Shown: positions 35,365-43,718, numbered from the stretch's first letter. The stretch: 64,000 nucleotides of DNA from Paenarthrobacter sp. GOM3 (GCF_018215265.2 NZ_CP136562.1:4340001-4404000); one strand, 5' to 3'. Notes: generated by a model not told the origin, from the sequence alone. Made by a program: numbers and translations.

Positions 35365-36321
35365 ATGACACAGCCCCCCTTTTCCCGGCTGCAGCCGCAG
35401 CGAAAACTCCGCGACGCATGGACCCGGCAGCGCCTCTTCATTGTTGTGGCAGCCATCCTGGGCATCGGTGTTTTGTTGTACCCAACTGCTGCGGCCTGGT
35501 TCTCAGACCGGGTTCACGCCACAGAGATCAGCGGCTATGCGGACACGGTCAAGAACCTCGCTCCATCCGCGCAGGAAGCCCTGCTGGAAGAGGCACGCCA
35601 GTTCAACAGGGAACTTCCCAACGGACCCCTCCGCGATCCATATTCCCTGAACGACAAGGGTGAGCAAACCGTCGTCGGGGCCGGTTCGGAAGCCTACAAG
35701 AAGCTGCTGGATGTCGGGCCCGAGGGAATGATGGGACGTATCAGCATCCCCTCGATCCACGCCGATCTGCCGATATTCCACGACACTGATGACTCCACGC
35801 TGGCCAAAGGGGCCGGGCACCTTTTCGGCTCGGGACTGCCTGTGGGCGGAGCTGACACGCACAGCGTGATCACCGCCCACTCCGGCTTCGTCAATGCCAC
35901 GCTCTTCGACAACCTGGACAAGGTAAAGGAGGGAGACGTCTTCTCCGTTACGGTGCTCGGCGAGACGCTGTACTACAAAGTGGGCCAGATCAAGACGGTT
36001 CTGCCCGAGAACACCGACGACCTGCGGAAAGTTCCGGGAAAGGACCTGATCACGCTCGTCACGTGCACTCCAAAGGGCATCAACAGCCACCGGTTGCTGG
36101 TCCGCGGTGAGCGAATCGATGCGCCTTCGGGCGACGCCGCGCAGTTGGTGCCCAGCCAGGCGCTGGATCCCGGCTTCCCCTGGTGGGCTCTCGGCCTGAT
36201 CGGCAGCGCCACCTTGATGGTCGTGGTCACCAAACCGCGAAAGGCTCCGTCGGAAGAAGCGGAGGAACCGGAAACCCCGGACGCGCCCACCGACGACCTC
36301 GCGGATGCCCTGCTGGGCTAA
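35365..36321 (+). CDS. srtC: Class C sortase (pilin polymerase)
   Basis: A 318-residue membrane-bound transpeptidase. N-terminal helix (about 19-38), lid motif DPY (91-93) that plugs the active site in class C enzymes, catalytic H172 (TAHSG), C234 (LVTCTP) and R243 (HRLLVRG). A second helix near the C-terminus (WWALGLIGSATLMVVV) is usual for class C. It would join pilin monomers through the YPKN Lys; cell-wall attachment would need a housekeeping sortase elsewhere. The ribosome site (AGGAT) is weak. Confidence 0.92.
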   Translation: MTQPPFSRLQPQRKLRDAWTRQRLFIVVAAILGIGVLLYPTAAAWFSDRVHATEISGYADTVKNLAPSAQEALLEEARQFNRELPNGPLRDPYSLNDKGEQTVVGAGSEAYKKLLDVGPEGMMGRISIPSIHADLPIFHDTDDSTLAKGAGHLFGSGLPVGGADTHSVITAHSGFVNATLFDNLDKVKEGDVFSVTVLGETLYYKVGQIKTVLPENTDDLRKVPGKDLITLVTCTPKGINSHRLLVRGERIDAPSGDAAQLVPSQALDPGFPWWALGLIGSATLMVVVTKPRKAPSEEAEEPETPDAPTDDLADALLG

Positions 36322-36779
36322 GCCGCATTCTCCGGCCAGGTAACCCGGTCCCCTGCCACCAAGGACATACGTCCGAGGCTCACGTCCCTGCCTGGAATCA
36401 GGAGATAGGGCTGAACCAAGCCCAGCGCGAAGCCGACTGAGTGTTCCAAGGCGAAGTGCATGGCATCACCACCCAGCCCGGCAAGCCGGACATCTGAAAC
36501 AACGACGGCGGCCCTTAGGTCCTCGCGCTGTGCGGTGAGCGCTTCGTAGCATTCTGCGATGACGGACTTGGCCGGTAGGTGCTGATCGGCCAACATTGTT
36601 TCCGTGGCAAGGTACACGTGCTCGCCGTCGTCCTTGATCGCCGCCGCGAACGGATACAGCTCCCCGTAGGCGGTGAGGCAGCGAACGGCGAAAGGTAAGG
36701 CCTCGCTAAGCAGGGAATCCACATCATCCTGCGCCGTCTGATCCACGGATTCCCGCCATGAAGCCATCTGTTCCCCCAA
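36318..36779 (-). CDS. Hypothetical protein, 153 residues
   Basis: A soluble protein of about 16 kDa starting MGEQMASWRESVDQTAQDD (start could be the second Met). I do not recognise a family. Hydrophobic patches FAAAIKDDGEHVYLAT and RAAVVVSDVRLA suggest an alpha/beta fold with a possible small-molecule pocket. Its stop shares 2 bp with the sortase stop (convergent, tail-to-tail overlap), so neither gene can be terminated before the other. No operon partner. Confidence 0.7.
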   Translation of the reverse strand: MGEQMASWRESVDQTAQDDVDSLLSEALPFAVRCLTAYGELYPFAAAIKDDGEHVYLATETMLADQHLPAKSVIAECYEALTAQREDLRAAVVVSDVRLAGLGGDAMHFALEHSVGFALGLVQPYLLIPGRDVSLGRMSLVAGDRVTWPENAA

Positions 36780-36906
36780 GAAACGTCGTCCTGCCGTTTG
36801 CCGTGCGGCTCACCCTACTCCCGGCGGTCCTCCAGCGAAATGCCTTGCAGAATCAGAACGGCGGGCCAGGCACAGTTCCGGCCGGCAAAGGACAGCGTGG
36901 GCGCAA

Positions 36907-36941
36907 CAAAAAACGCTCCCCCACCTCGGTGGAGAAGCGCT
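36907..36941 (-). terminator. Terminator of small membrane protein gene
   Basis: On the minus strand an AGCGCTTCTCCACC/GGTGGGGGAGCGTT stem (imperfect) is followed by TTTTT, just after the gene ending at 36948. Confidence 0.65.
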
Positions 36942-36947
36942 TGAAGG

Positions 36948-37298
36948 TTACCGGCCGGCGTCGGGCGTTTCGGTCTTGTCGGGCGAATCAGGTGAACCAG
37001 GCGAACCGGGCGAACCGTGGCCGCGCTTGGAACTGAGGTTCACACCCGAACCCTTGCCGAGATAGTCGGCGTTCTCTTTGTGGCTCATGGAGAGCATTGC
37101 CGCAACAACCAGGCTCACGATGAAGGCGATACCGGCGCCGGTGAAGGCGAGGTCGAACCGCGGAGCCCGTGCGCTGCCGCCCGAAGCAAAGATGAGTACG
37201 GCTACGAAGGCCAGTACTGCAAAGAACGCGGAGAACATGAGGGGTCCCTTGACCGAGGTCCGCATCTTGCGCGGTTCTCCTGGTGTCTGGTCTGCCAC
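36948..37298 (-). CDS. Small two-helix membrane protein
   Basis: A 116-residue protein with two membrane helices (about 21-39 and 52-70), and a cytoplasmic tail with GSPGSPGSPDSPD repeats. No recognised family. The GTG at 37298 has GGAGG 7 nt upstream; the ATG two codons before (37304) directly abuts that site and is the alternative start. A terminator follows directly. Confidence 0.72.
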   Translation of the reverse strand: MADQTPGEPRKMRTSVKGPLMFSAFFAVLAFVAVLIFASGGSARAPRFDLAFTGAGIAFIVSLVVAAMLSMSHKENADYLGKGSGVNLSSKRGHGSPGSPGSPDSPDKTETPDAGR

Positions 37299-37373
37299 GG
37301 TCATTCCTCCAATGATGGCGGTTGGTGTTCCGCCGGTCTGCAAAAGTTCTACAGCGAGTAGAACGTCCAGCTA

Positions 37374-37958
37374 CTAGTTTACGGCCTCGGGCGAAGCTCC
37401 CGGCGCAGAGGCCGTTGCGGACCCAGCGGCGCCCGTCCGTGCGTCGTGCCTCAGGGTCAACCCGGAGAGCATCCACAGCACTCCCGAAAGGATGGCGCCG
37501 CCGCCGGCCACACCAAGCAACGCATGGGCCCCCAGCGCGGTGAAGAACGGCAGCAGTACAGCGGTGCCAACGGAAATAATTCCGGAAAAAAGCCAGTCGC
37601 GGGCTACCGCGTCCCGCTTGCGGAGGCCGTGGACCAACTCAAGCAGGCCCAGCACCAGCAACGCCAGCATTGCCGATAAAGCCACACCCGCATCCGACTG
37701 GGTGGCCAAAGCGCCCGCACCGCCGGCGGCGACAACCACGGGAACAGCAATCGGCAGGGCCCGCGACAGCCACAGGGCCGCGGCTGTTCCCAGCAGGTAC
37801 AACCCCACGGCCCAGGCAAGGACCTGCACCGAAGGCGAAGCCCAGAAGATAGTGACGGCCCCGAAGATCAGCGCAACCGTGGCACGGATCAGCACGGGTT
37901 TCCAGAGCCCCGCCGCAGCGGCAGAAGAAGTCTTGGCGGGAGTTGTTGGGAGAGTCAC
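37374..37958 (-). CDS. Hypothetical membrane protein, about six helices
   Basis: A 194-residue protein with about six hydrophobic helices and an arrangement resembling the HdeD/DUF308 group (GLYLLGTAAALWLSRAL and LELVHGLRKRDAVARDWLFSGI are suggestive), but I am not certain. The Ala-rich C-terminal tail is polar. It lies 10 nt after the MATE stop on the same strand, so it may be co-expressed with the exporter. Confidence 0.65.
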   Translation of the reverse strand: MTLPTTPAKTSSAAAAGLWKPVLIRATVALIFGAVTIFWASPSVQVLAWAVGLYLLGTAAALWLSRALPIAVPVVVAAGGAGALATQSDAGVALSAMLALLVLGLLELVHGLRKRDAVARDWLFSGIISVGTAVLLPFFTALGAHALLGVAGGGAILSGVLWMLSGLTLRHDARTGAAGSATASAPGASPEAVN

Positions 37959-37967
37959 CCGTCCAGT

Positions 37968-39308
37968 TTAGTGCGAACCCAGCACCATCCAGCGATCGGT
38001 CCGTGCCCGCAACCCCAACGTCACGCCACGGGCCAGCATGTAGCCCAGCGCGAAGGCGGCCCACAGCCACAGCAGCCCCGCCTCGCCGTCGGGCCTTATT
38101 TGGTGGATGGCGTACAGCAGCGGCAAGTAAACGGCCAGGTTAACGACGCCGGCAATCGCCAGATAGCGCGCGTCACCGGCGCCAATGAGGACTCCGTCGA
38201 GGACGAAGACGTACCCGGCCAGTGGCTGCCCGAGTGCCAGCACCCACAGCGCAACGGTCAAAGCGGACCGGACGCCGGAATCGGCGGTGAAAAGGTAGCC
38301 CGCCCAGGGTGCCGCGAGCGCAAGCAAGACCCCTGTGATCACGCCAAATCCGAGGCCCCAGCGGACCATGGTGCGCGTCAGTTCACGGACCCGGCCAGCG
38401 TTCCTGGCACCGAGTTCCTTGCCGACCAGGGCCTGCGCGGCAATTGCCAGTGCGTCGAGGGCGAAGGCGAGGAAGGAAAAGATTGTCATGGCCAATTGGT
38501 GCGCTGCCAGGTTGACGGCACCTTGCGCGGTGACCACCAGGACGGTAGCGAGGATGGCGAGGCGCAGGCTGAGCGTTCGAAGCATGAGCCAGGAGCCGAC
38601 TCTTGTCATGGCCCTGATGCCATGCCAGTCGGGCCGTAGGGACACGCCGTGTTGCCGCGCGTTCCGGCTGACCATCACCAGGTAGACGGCGGCCATGGCC
38701 CACTGGGCAATGCTGGTGCCGATCGCCGAACCCGCAACGGACAAGTTCAACCCATAGACAAGGAACCAGTTGAGGGCGATGTTCAGCGCAAACCCCGCCG
38801 TTGCTACGAGGAGCGGCGTGCGGGTGTCCTGGAGTCCGCGGAGCACGCCTGTCCCGGCAAATATCAAGAGCATGGCGGCCAGGCCGGGCATGGACCACCG
38901 CAAGTAGTCGACGGCGAATGCGCGCACATCCCCGGTTGCGCCCATGAAACCCACCAGCGGCTCGGCGGCAACAAAGCCGATCGCCGCGAGCGCCAAACCG
39001 AGCAGCAGCGCCAGCCAAACGCCGTCGCGCCCTGCTGCCAAAGCCTTCCCCAGCTTGCCGTCGCCGATCGCGCGGGCGACTGCCGGCGTCGTCGAGTACG
39101 CCAGGAAGACCATGAGCCCCACCGCGGTGTGCAAAATGGTGGAGGCGAGCCCGACGCCGGCCAGTTGGTCCACCCCCAAGTGGCCCACGATCGCGGAGTC
39201 GGCCAGGAGGAACAGGGGCTCGGCGATCAGGGCGCCGAAGGCCGGAACCGCCAGGCGCAGGATCTCGCGGGCGTTGGAGCGGGGTGTGGTGGTTGTGGTC
39301 TCAGGCAC
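37968..39308 (-). CDS. MATE family efflux transporter (DinF-like)
   Basis: A 446-residue protein with twelve predicted helices. N-terminal IGAALIAEPLFLLADSAIVGHLG is the MATE starting block (here EILRLAVPAFGALIAEPLF) and VYGLNLSVAGSAIGTSIAQ the second-half repeat. MATE proteins export cationic drugs by H+ or Na+ antiport. It is divergent from the ABM-fold gene and precedes the 194-residue membrane protein. Confidence 0.88.
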   Translation of the reverse strand: MPETTTTTPRSNAREILRLAVPAFGALIAEPLFLLADSAIVGHLGVDQLAGVGLASTILHTAVGLMVFLAYSTTPAVARAIGDGKLGKALAAGRDGVWLALLLGLALAAIGFVAAEPLVGFMGATGDVRAFAVDYLRWSMPGLAAMLLIFAGTGVLRGLQDTRTPLLVATAGFALNIALNWFLVYGLNLSVAGSAIGTSIAQWAMAAVYLVMVSRNARQHGVSLRPDWHGIRAMTRVGSWLMLRTLSLRLAILATVLVVTAQGAVNLAAHQLAMTIFSFLAFALDALAIAAQALVGKELGARNAGRVRELTRTMVRWGLGFGVITGVLLALAAPWAGYLFTADSGVRSALTVALWVLALGQPLAGYVFVLDGVLIGAGDARYLAIAGVVNLAVYLPLLYAIHQIRPDGEAGLLWLWAAFALGYMLARGVTLGLRARTDRWMVLGSH

Positions 39309-39350
39309 TAAACCAGCCTAGTGGGCCACGGGGCGGGTACATTTGAGGCC

Positions 39351-39947
39351 GTGTCCAACGAGCATCCCGTCACAGTTTCCGTGGCCCGCACTATCCTTCC
39401 CGGCTATACGCGGCAGGCAAATGCGTGGGCGCACGCGGGCCAGGAACTTGCGCGTGAATGGCCCGGCTACCTCGGATCCGGGTGGGTGCGAAACGGCGCG
39501 GGCTCGAACGAGTGGCACATGCTGTACCGCTTCGCCGATGCCGGCGCGCTGCAGGCTTGGGAAGATTCCGAGGAGCGCCGCTGGTGGATAGACAGCGCCA
39601 GGGACATGATGGAGACCACCCGGGTGGAGCGGCACACGGGAATCGAGGGCTGGTTTTCGCGGCCCGGTGATGTTTCGGTGGTGGTCCCCGAGACCGTCGC
39701 GCCACCCCGCTGGAAGCAGGCCATCAGCATTTTCCTGCCGTTCTTCCCGCTCAGCCTGTTGGCGAACTTCCTGTTGCATCCGGTGACCCAGCATTGGCCG
39801 TTGGTCCTCGCGGTACTGCTCAATATCGTCATCCTGACCCCGCTGATGACGTATATCTTCCTGCCGATCACTACCCGTTTGCTTCAACCGTGGCTGCAGA
39901 AGCCGCCCAGGAAGCGCCGGATACAAGCCAAAGGGACTGCACGATGA
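39351..39947 (+). CDS. ABM-fold protein with C-terminal membrane helices
   Basis: A 198-residue protein: an antibiotic-biosynthesis-monooxygenase-like (dimeric alpha-beta barrel) domain at 1-105 (VTVSVARTILPGYTRQANAWAH, GYLGSGWVR, WHMLYRFADAGALQAWEDSEER) followed by two hydrophobic helices (about 125-145 and 150-175). Such proteins occur near exporters; function unknown. The start is taken as GTG 39351. It overlaps the following GNAT gene by 4 nt (ATGA). Confidence 0.75.
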   Translation: MSNEHPVTVSVARTILPGYTRQANAWAHAGQELAREWPGYLGSGWVRNGAGSNEWHMLYRFADAGALQAWEDSEERRWWIDSARDMMETTRVERHTGIEGWFSRPGDVSVVVPETVAPPRWKQAISIFLPFFPLSLLANFLLHPVTQHWPLVLAVLLNIVILTPLMTYIFLPITTRLLQPWLQKPPRKRRIQAKGTAR

Positions 39948-40354
39948 CGTACGTTCTTTCCACTGACAAGGACCGCGTGGATCGCGATTGGCTCTGGACC
40001 GAGCTCTCCACCAACGTCTATTGGGCCAGGTGGCGCACGCGGGCGGACGTCGAGGCCCAACTGGAGAACGCCTGGCGGATTGTGGGCGCTTACGACGCCC
40101 GGACCGGCGCCATGGTGGGTTACGCGCGGGCGTTTTCCGACGGCGTCGCCCTCGCCTACCTGGCCGACGTCTACGTGCACGAATCCGCGCGGGGCCAGGC
40201 CCTGGGCAAAGCGATGGTGCGGGAAATGATCGACGCCGGGCCGGGGGCCAACTTCCGCTGGATGCTGCACACCAGCGACGCCCATGGGCTCTATCGGCAG
40301 TTTGGATTCGGCGATCCCGACACCCGGTATTTGGAGCGACCCGAAGTTCGGTAG
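39944..40354 (+). CDS. GNAT family N-acetyltransferase
   Basis: A 136-residue compact GNAT. The acetyl-CoA pocket is ARGQALGKAMV (RxxGxG-type) and the last strand MLHTSDAHGLYRQFGFG is typical of the YkkB/EamA-side GNAT group acting on small molecules. ATG overlaps the ABM gene's stop (39944-39947). The substrate is unknown. Confidence 0.85.
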   Translation: MTYVLSTDKDRVDRDWLWTELSTNVYWARWRTRADVEAQLENAWRIVGAYDARTGAMVGYARAFSDGVALAYLADVYVHESARGQALGKAMVREMIDAGPGANFRWMLHTSDAHGLYRQFGFGDPDTRYLERPEVR

Positions 40355-40423
40355 TTCGCGGCCTTCGTCACAATGGGCCACGATTAGTTGACACTTCAAC
40401 TTACTTCCGTGAGTGTTGAAGAT

Positions 40424-40858
40424 ATGAACAAGTCCAGCTTAACCACCACAGCCCTGACCATCCTGCGCGTTATTGCAGGATTTCTCTTCGCCGCGCACGG
40501 TTGGCAGAAGTTCAACGAATTCACCATCGCCGGCACCCAGGCATCATTCGCCGAAATGGGCGTTCCGGGTGCGTCCGCAGTCGCCCCGGTCGTCGCAACC
40601 CTCGAGCTCGTAGGCGGCATCGCCCTGATCATCGGCTTCCTGACACGCGTCTTCGCCGCCCTCCTGGCCGTCGACATGCTCGGCGCACTGTTCCTGGTGC
40701 ACGCCCCGGCCGGCGTTTTTGTCGCCAATGGCGGGTACGAGTTGGTGCTGCTCTTCGCGGGCGCCGCGTTGGCACTCGCACTCGCGGGCGCGGGCAGGAT
40801 CTCAGCCGACGCCGCACTCTTCGGTCGGAAGGGATCGAAGATCCGCGTCCTCGCATAA
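40424..40858 (+). CDS. DoxX family membrane protein
   Basis: A 144-residue protein with four predicted helices: ILRVIAGFLFAAHGWQK, VVATLELVGGIALIIGFLTR, VDMLGALFLVHAPAGVF and ELVLLFAGAALALALAG. The GWQKF block and GGxxLIIGxxTR are DoxX/YphA hallmarks. Function is not settled, with redox-linked membrane roles proposed. A GTG at 40406 is an alternative start. The repeat array begins 8 nt after its stop. Confidence 0.87.
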   Translation: MNKSSLTTTALTILRVIAGFLFAAHGWQKFNEFTIAGTQASFAEMGVPGASAVAPVVATLELVGGIALIIGFLTRVFAALLAVDMLGALFLVHAPAGVFVANGGYELVLLFAGAALALALAGAGRISADAALFGRKGSKIRVLA

Positions 40859-40865
40859 GCCCCCC

Positions 40866-41002
40866 GGACGCTCTCTCACGAAACACCCCATTCCCCCGGA
40901 CGCTCACTCACTCCCTCCGGGGATGTGAGAGAGCGTCCGCCGTTAACGGGCGGGATGTGAGAGAGCGTCGGCGATTAACGGGCGGGATGTGAGGGCGCGT
41001 CC
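40866..41002. repeat. Head-to-head array of 32-bp-period repeats
   Basis: A 14-bp box GTGAGAGAGCGTCC occurs in three direct copies starting at 40925, 40957 and 40989 (exactly 32 bp apart) and two inverted copies at 40866-40879 and 40898-40911, again 32 bp apart. The 18 bp between boxes are near-identical within the direct copies (GCCGTTAACGGGCGGGAT type) but different on the inverted side. The array ends on the stop codon of the AztD gene. It can fold into large hairpins; the opposing copies would sit between two convergent genes. Confidence 0.85.
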
Positions 41003-42315
41003 TAGCCCGTGATGCCCGTGAGCTCGTTCGGGACGTGGGGGAGCTTCGCCGATTTGGTCACCTTGCCGGACTTCAGGTCCACGGCGTGAAGTGCCCGTGA
41101 GGCAGGTTCGGTGACGAACGCCGTCGAGCCTTGAACGAAGAGCGTCGGGCGCGGGTCCTGCCATGTTGCCGACTCTTCCCATGCGGCCACGACGGGGATG
41201 GAGGATGTGACGGCGCCGGAAAGCGGGTCGATGACCCGCAGCCCACCATCAGTGCCAAGCACCAGCGCTTCGCCCGAAGGACCGCGACCCAAGGAGCGGA
41301 AGGAATAGCTGGTGCCGATGTCGACGAGCTGCATGGTGGCGGTTGCGGTGTTGACCAGCGAGATCCGGGTGGGCCGTTCAGGTTTTGCGGCCTTGTCCAC
41401 CTTGTAATCGCCCAGGATCACCGGGGATTTTTCCGAGCCGGCCTGGTTGCCCAACCGCCCGTAGGCGTCAGGGCTGGGCACCTTGGTGATGGCGCCGTCC
41501 TTGTAGATCAGCATGCCGTTTTCGCACCCCACCACAACGGCTTCACCTGCGGCGACGGCCTCGCCATGAACACCCGGGCAGTCCTCGTTGCGCACGATCT
41601 CCGTGCGTTCCTGCCCCTTGCCAGCTGAGAGCACCGCGATTCCGGAGCGGCTTTCCTCGTTGCCAAGGGTCACCAGCAGCTTGCTGTCCTCCAGCTCGAC
41701 AGCCACCCCATGGTGCGCCTCCGGCGTCACGTAGGTGTCCGTCGTCGGCAGTTTCCCACCCTCCACCGCGGCGGACAGGGCCGATGTTTCGAAGCTTTCC
41801 ACCTTGCCCGAGCCGTCGTTGAAGAGCACGGTCTTGTCCGCGTGCAACACCACATGGCCGGCCTTATCCGCCTCAAAGGCCAGCTCGGTCAGCTTGGGGA
41901 CTGCCACATAATGGTGGCTGTGATCGCCGTGCGGCTCGGTCCAGGCGCCTGCGTCGAACAGCCGGAAAGCGTCGCCTGTGGAAACAAAAACGTGTCGGCC
42001 GTCGCCGGCAGGATTGAGCCGGTTGAAGCCGGACATTTCCGCACTTCCCACCTGCTCCAGAGAGGTGGCATCGAGAACTCCGATGCCTCCGTCGTGAGTG
42101 TAAACGAGACGCGGCGTCGGCGCACCCGCCTCCTTGGGGCTCGTTTCCGCGGCAGCTGAAGGCGATGCCTCTACGGCGTTACCGGCGTGGCCGCCCGGGG
42201 TTGCGCAAGCCGTCAGGAGCAGAGCGGAAAGTCCGACGGCGGCCATCGGCTGCGCGTGGACGCGTCGCCGGCGGGTGGGATGGGCAGGGGTCATGAGGGT
42301 TGAGTGATGTGGCAT
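41002..42315 (-). CDS. aztD: AztD-like zinc metallochaperone (lipoprotein)
   Basis: A 437-residue exported protein with a basic start, hydrophobic stretch and lipobox LTAC (about residue 36) and a beta-propeller-like body (repeats such as GGIGVLDATS, DAFRLFDAG, GGLRVIDPLSG). The His-rich loop HGDHSHH (about 130-138) is typical of AztD, which hands zinc to the periplasmic binding protein of a zinc ABC importer. No such importer is adjacent. Expression should be zinc-repressed through a Zur-like box at 42320-42342. The transcript is likely leaderless at ATG 42315; an in-frame ATG at 42294 is the alternative. Confidence 0.78.
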   Translation of the reverse strand: MPHHSTLMTPAHPTRRRRVHAQPMAAVGLSALLLTACATPGGHAGNAVEASPSAAAETSPKEAGAPTPRLVYTHDGGIGVLDATSLEQVGSAEMSGFNRLNPAGDGRHVFVSTGDAFRLFDAGAWTEPHGDHSHHYVAVPKLTELAFEADKAGHVVLHADKTVLFNDGSGKVESFETSALSAAVEGGKLPTTDTYVTPEAHHGVAVELEDSKLLVTLGNEESRSGIAVLSAGKGQERTEIVRNEDCPGVHGEAVAAGEAVVVGCENGMLIYKDGAITKVPSPDAYGRLGNQAGSEKSPVILGDYKVDKAAKPERPTRISLVNTATATMQLVDIGTSYSFRSLGRGPSGEALVLGTDGGLRVIDPLSGAVTSSIPVVAAWEESATWQDPRPTLFVQGSTAFVTEPASRALHAVDLKSGKVTKSAKLPHVPNELTGITG

Positions 42316-42319
42316 GGCT

Positions 42320-42350
42320 TAAATGATATTGATTCTCATTTAGACCGCAA
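42320..42350 (-). promoter_or_regulatory. Zur/Fur-like box and promoter of aztD
   Basis: TAAATGA (42320-42326) and TCATTTA (42336-42342) are a perfect 7-bp inverted repeat with a 9-nt spacer, of Fur-family form. On the minus strand TTGCGG (42350-42345) and TATCAT (42328-42323) are -35 and -10 candidates 16 bp apart, placing the start of RNA at the ATG 42315. The box covers the spacer and -10, so the repressor would block the promoter. Confidence 0.6.
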
Positions 42351-42427
42351 CCTGCGACGGAAACATGGCGCCTAGGGGGCATCAACATGATGTTGACAAC
42401 AGATTGTTGATGTTCCAAGCTGAAGCA

Positions 42428-42829
42428 ATGACCCCTCTCACTGACGCCGAGGCGGCTGACCTTCAAGCCCAAGCAACTCGGCTGCTTCTGGACAGGGGCG
42501 GTGCGGACCTCCCCGCCCGTCCATGGCTTCATAAAGACCAGCCACCCTCCGCGGCGGACCTCATTCAGCACGTACTGTGGCGTTCCCGGCGCACAGACGC
42601 CGCTCCTGAGCCTGATGCCTTGGACCTCCGCGCGGCCCTCGCGTTGGTGTCCGCCGCGCGGGGCGAGATGGACGCCGTCGAATCCGCGCTGTTGTTCCTT
42701 GCCAGAGCGGAAGGCCTGACGTGGCAGCACATCGCGGACAGCCTCGGGCTCCGCTCCGCGCAGGCGGCGCAGCAGCGGCTGGACCGGCTGGCAGACCGCC
42801 CGCACACAACTGCAAGGAGCGCACGGTGA
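42428..42829 (+). CDS. Putative HTH DNA-binding protein (cassette gene 1)
   Basis: A 133-residue soluble protein starting MTPLTDAEAADLQAQATRLL. The C-terminal third has a helix-turn-helix-like segment, AEGLTWQHIADSLGLRSAQAAQQRLDRLADR, which resembles a sigma-like or ArsR-type recognition helix. The N-terminal two thirds are unrecognised. Its stop overlaps the next gene's start (GTGA). It is part of a three-gene cassette; the AztD gene is divergent. Confidence 0.68.
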   Translation: MTPLTDAEAADLQAQATRLLLDRGGADLPARPWLHKDQPPSAADLIQHVLWRSRRTDAAPEPDALDLRAALALVSAARGEMDAVESALLFLARAEGLTWQHIADSLGLRSAQAAQQRLDRLADRPHTTARSAR

Positions 42830-43152
42830 CCGTCCTGGCAGGAACTGCTGCGAGCGCCGGCACCGCCCAGGGGAGGGCCCGGCTCATTCACGGACCCGAC
42901 GAGTTCGGCCTTTTCCAGGCAGGCGACGTCCTGGTCTGCCGCACCACGGACCCTGCGTGGACGCCGCTCTTCGGGCTGGCATCGGCGGTGGTCACGGAGA
43001 CTGGCGGAATGTTGTCGCACGCCGCGATCGTCGCCCGGGAGTTTGGCATTCCTGCCGTGCTGGGCGTGCGTGACGCGCTGGCATTGCTCGCTGACGGTGG
43101 CGCGATAGCCGTGGACGGAGCGCGTGGAACCGTCACCCTGATGGACGCCTGA
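42826..43152 (+). CDS. Stand-alone PEP-utilising (swivelling His) domain
   Basis: A 108-residue protein consisting of just the phosphohistidine domain of PEP-utilising enzymes. The active-site block is TETGGMLSHAAIVAREFGIP, with H65 as the phosphorylated residue; VCRTTDPAWTPL precedes it as in PEP synthase. Normally this domain sits between an ATP-grasp and a PEP barrel domain (or in rifampicin phosphotransferase); here both are absent. The start GTG 42826 and the stop both overlap neighbours, so the partner proteins are made in step. Function is unknown. Confidence 0.85.
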   Translation: MTVLAGTAASAGTAQGRARLIHGPDEFGLFQAGDVLVCRTTDPAWTPLFGLASAVVTETGGMLSHAAIVAREFGIPAVLGVRDALALLADGGAIAVDGARGTVTLMDA

Positions 43153-43718
43153 TGACGCTGCTGACCCTGCACGCCGTTCGCCTCCTCGGGTTCGCTGACA
43201 CACAGGCCGTAGCGGCCCGCTTCGCCCAGGACACGGGTCTGGTGGAGGCCCAGCTTATCGACGCCGGAGTGAACGGTTTCGTTTCGCGCAGCACTTTCGC
43301 TGGGTTCAGTGGTTGGTCGTTGTCGGGTGCCGGCCGGGTCGAGAATGAACAGCTTCTCGCTGATGAGCTGGACCGGACGGGTGCGCGAAGCCTGGTGCTG
43401 GCTGTGCACGACGATTTCGCGGAATCCAACACGGGCGTCGTAAGCGCGTGCGGTGCCATCCAGCTTCAGGCACCGATCAGCGCCGATGCCATGCACCTCC
43501 TGGCGGAGGCCGTGGCCGCGTGGCGCCCTCTGGAAGCCCGGCTAATTGAAGTGCTGCCTCGTTTTGAGGGCTACTCGGGGCGTTTCCAACACGCACTCCA
43601 ACAAGCAGCAAGGGACTCTGCGTGGATTACCGCGACCGATCGGGATTCCTTCCACCGCGCCTGGTTCGAACTGCACGAGGACCTCATTGCCACCCTCGGC
43701 ATCCAGCGTGGGCTGTGA
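43152..43718 (+). CDS. Unknown protein with winged-helix-like N-terminus (cassette gene 3)
   Basis: A 188-residue protein. The first 75 residues look like a winged helix (VRLLGFADTQAVAARFAQDTGLVEAQLIDA, then a GWSLSGAGRVENEQLLADEL wing like the LTxxG(R/K) segment of PadR/MarR regulators). The C-terminal part has an LLPRFEGYSGRFQHALQQ helix. No family assigned. The start overlaps the swivelling-domain gene stop by 4 nt. By context it should be the effector or partner of that domain. Confidence 0.65.
   Translation: MTLLTLHAVRLLGFADTQAVAARFAQDTGLVEAQLIDAGVNGFVSRSTFAGFSGWSLSGAGRVENEQLLADELDRTGARSLVLAVHDDFAESNTGVVSACGAIQLQAPISADAMHLLAEAVAAWRPLEARLIEVLPRFEGYSGRFQHALQQAARDSAWITATDRDSFHRAWFELHEDLIATLGIQRGL

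Noticed and set aside
40866..41002. CRISPR-like array reading of the 32-bp repeats
   Set aside because: Copies are in both orientations, fillers are repeated rather than unique, the conserved box is 14 bp and there are no cas genes.
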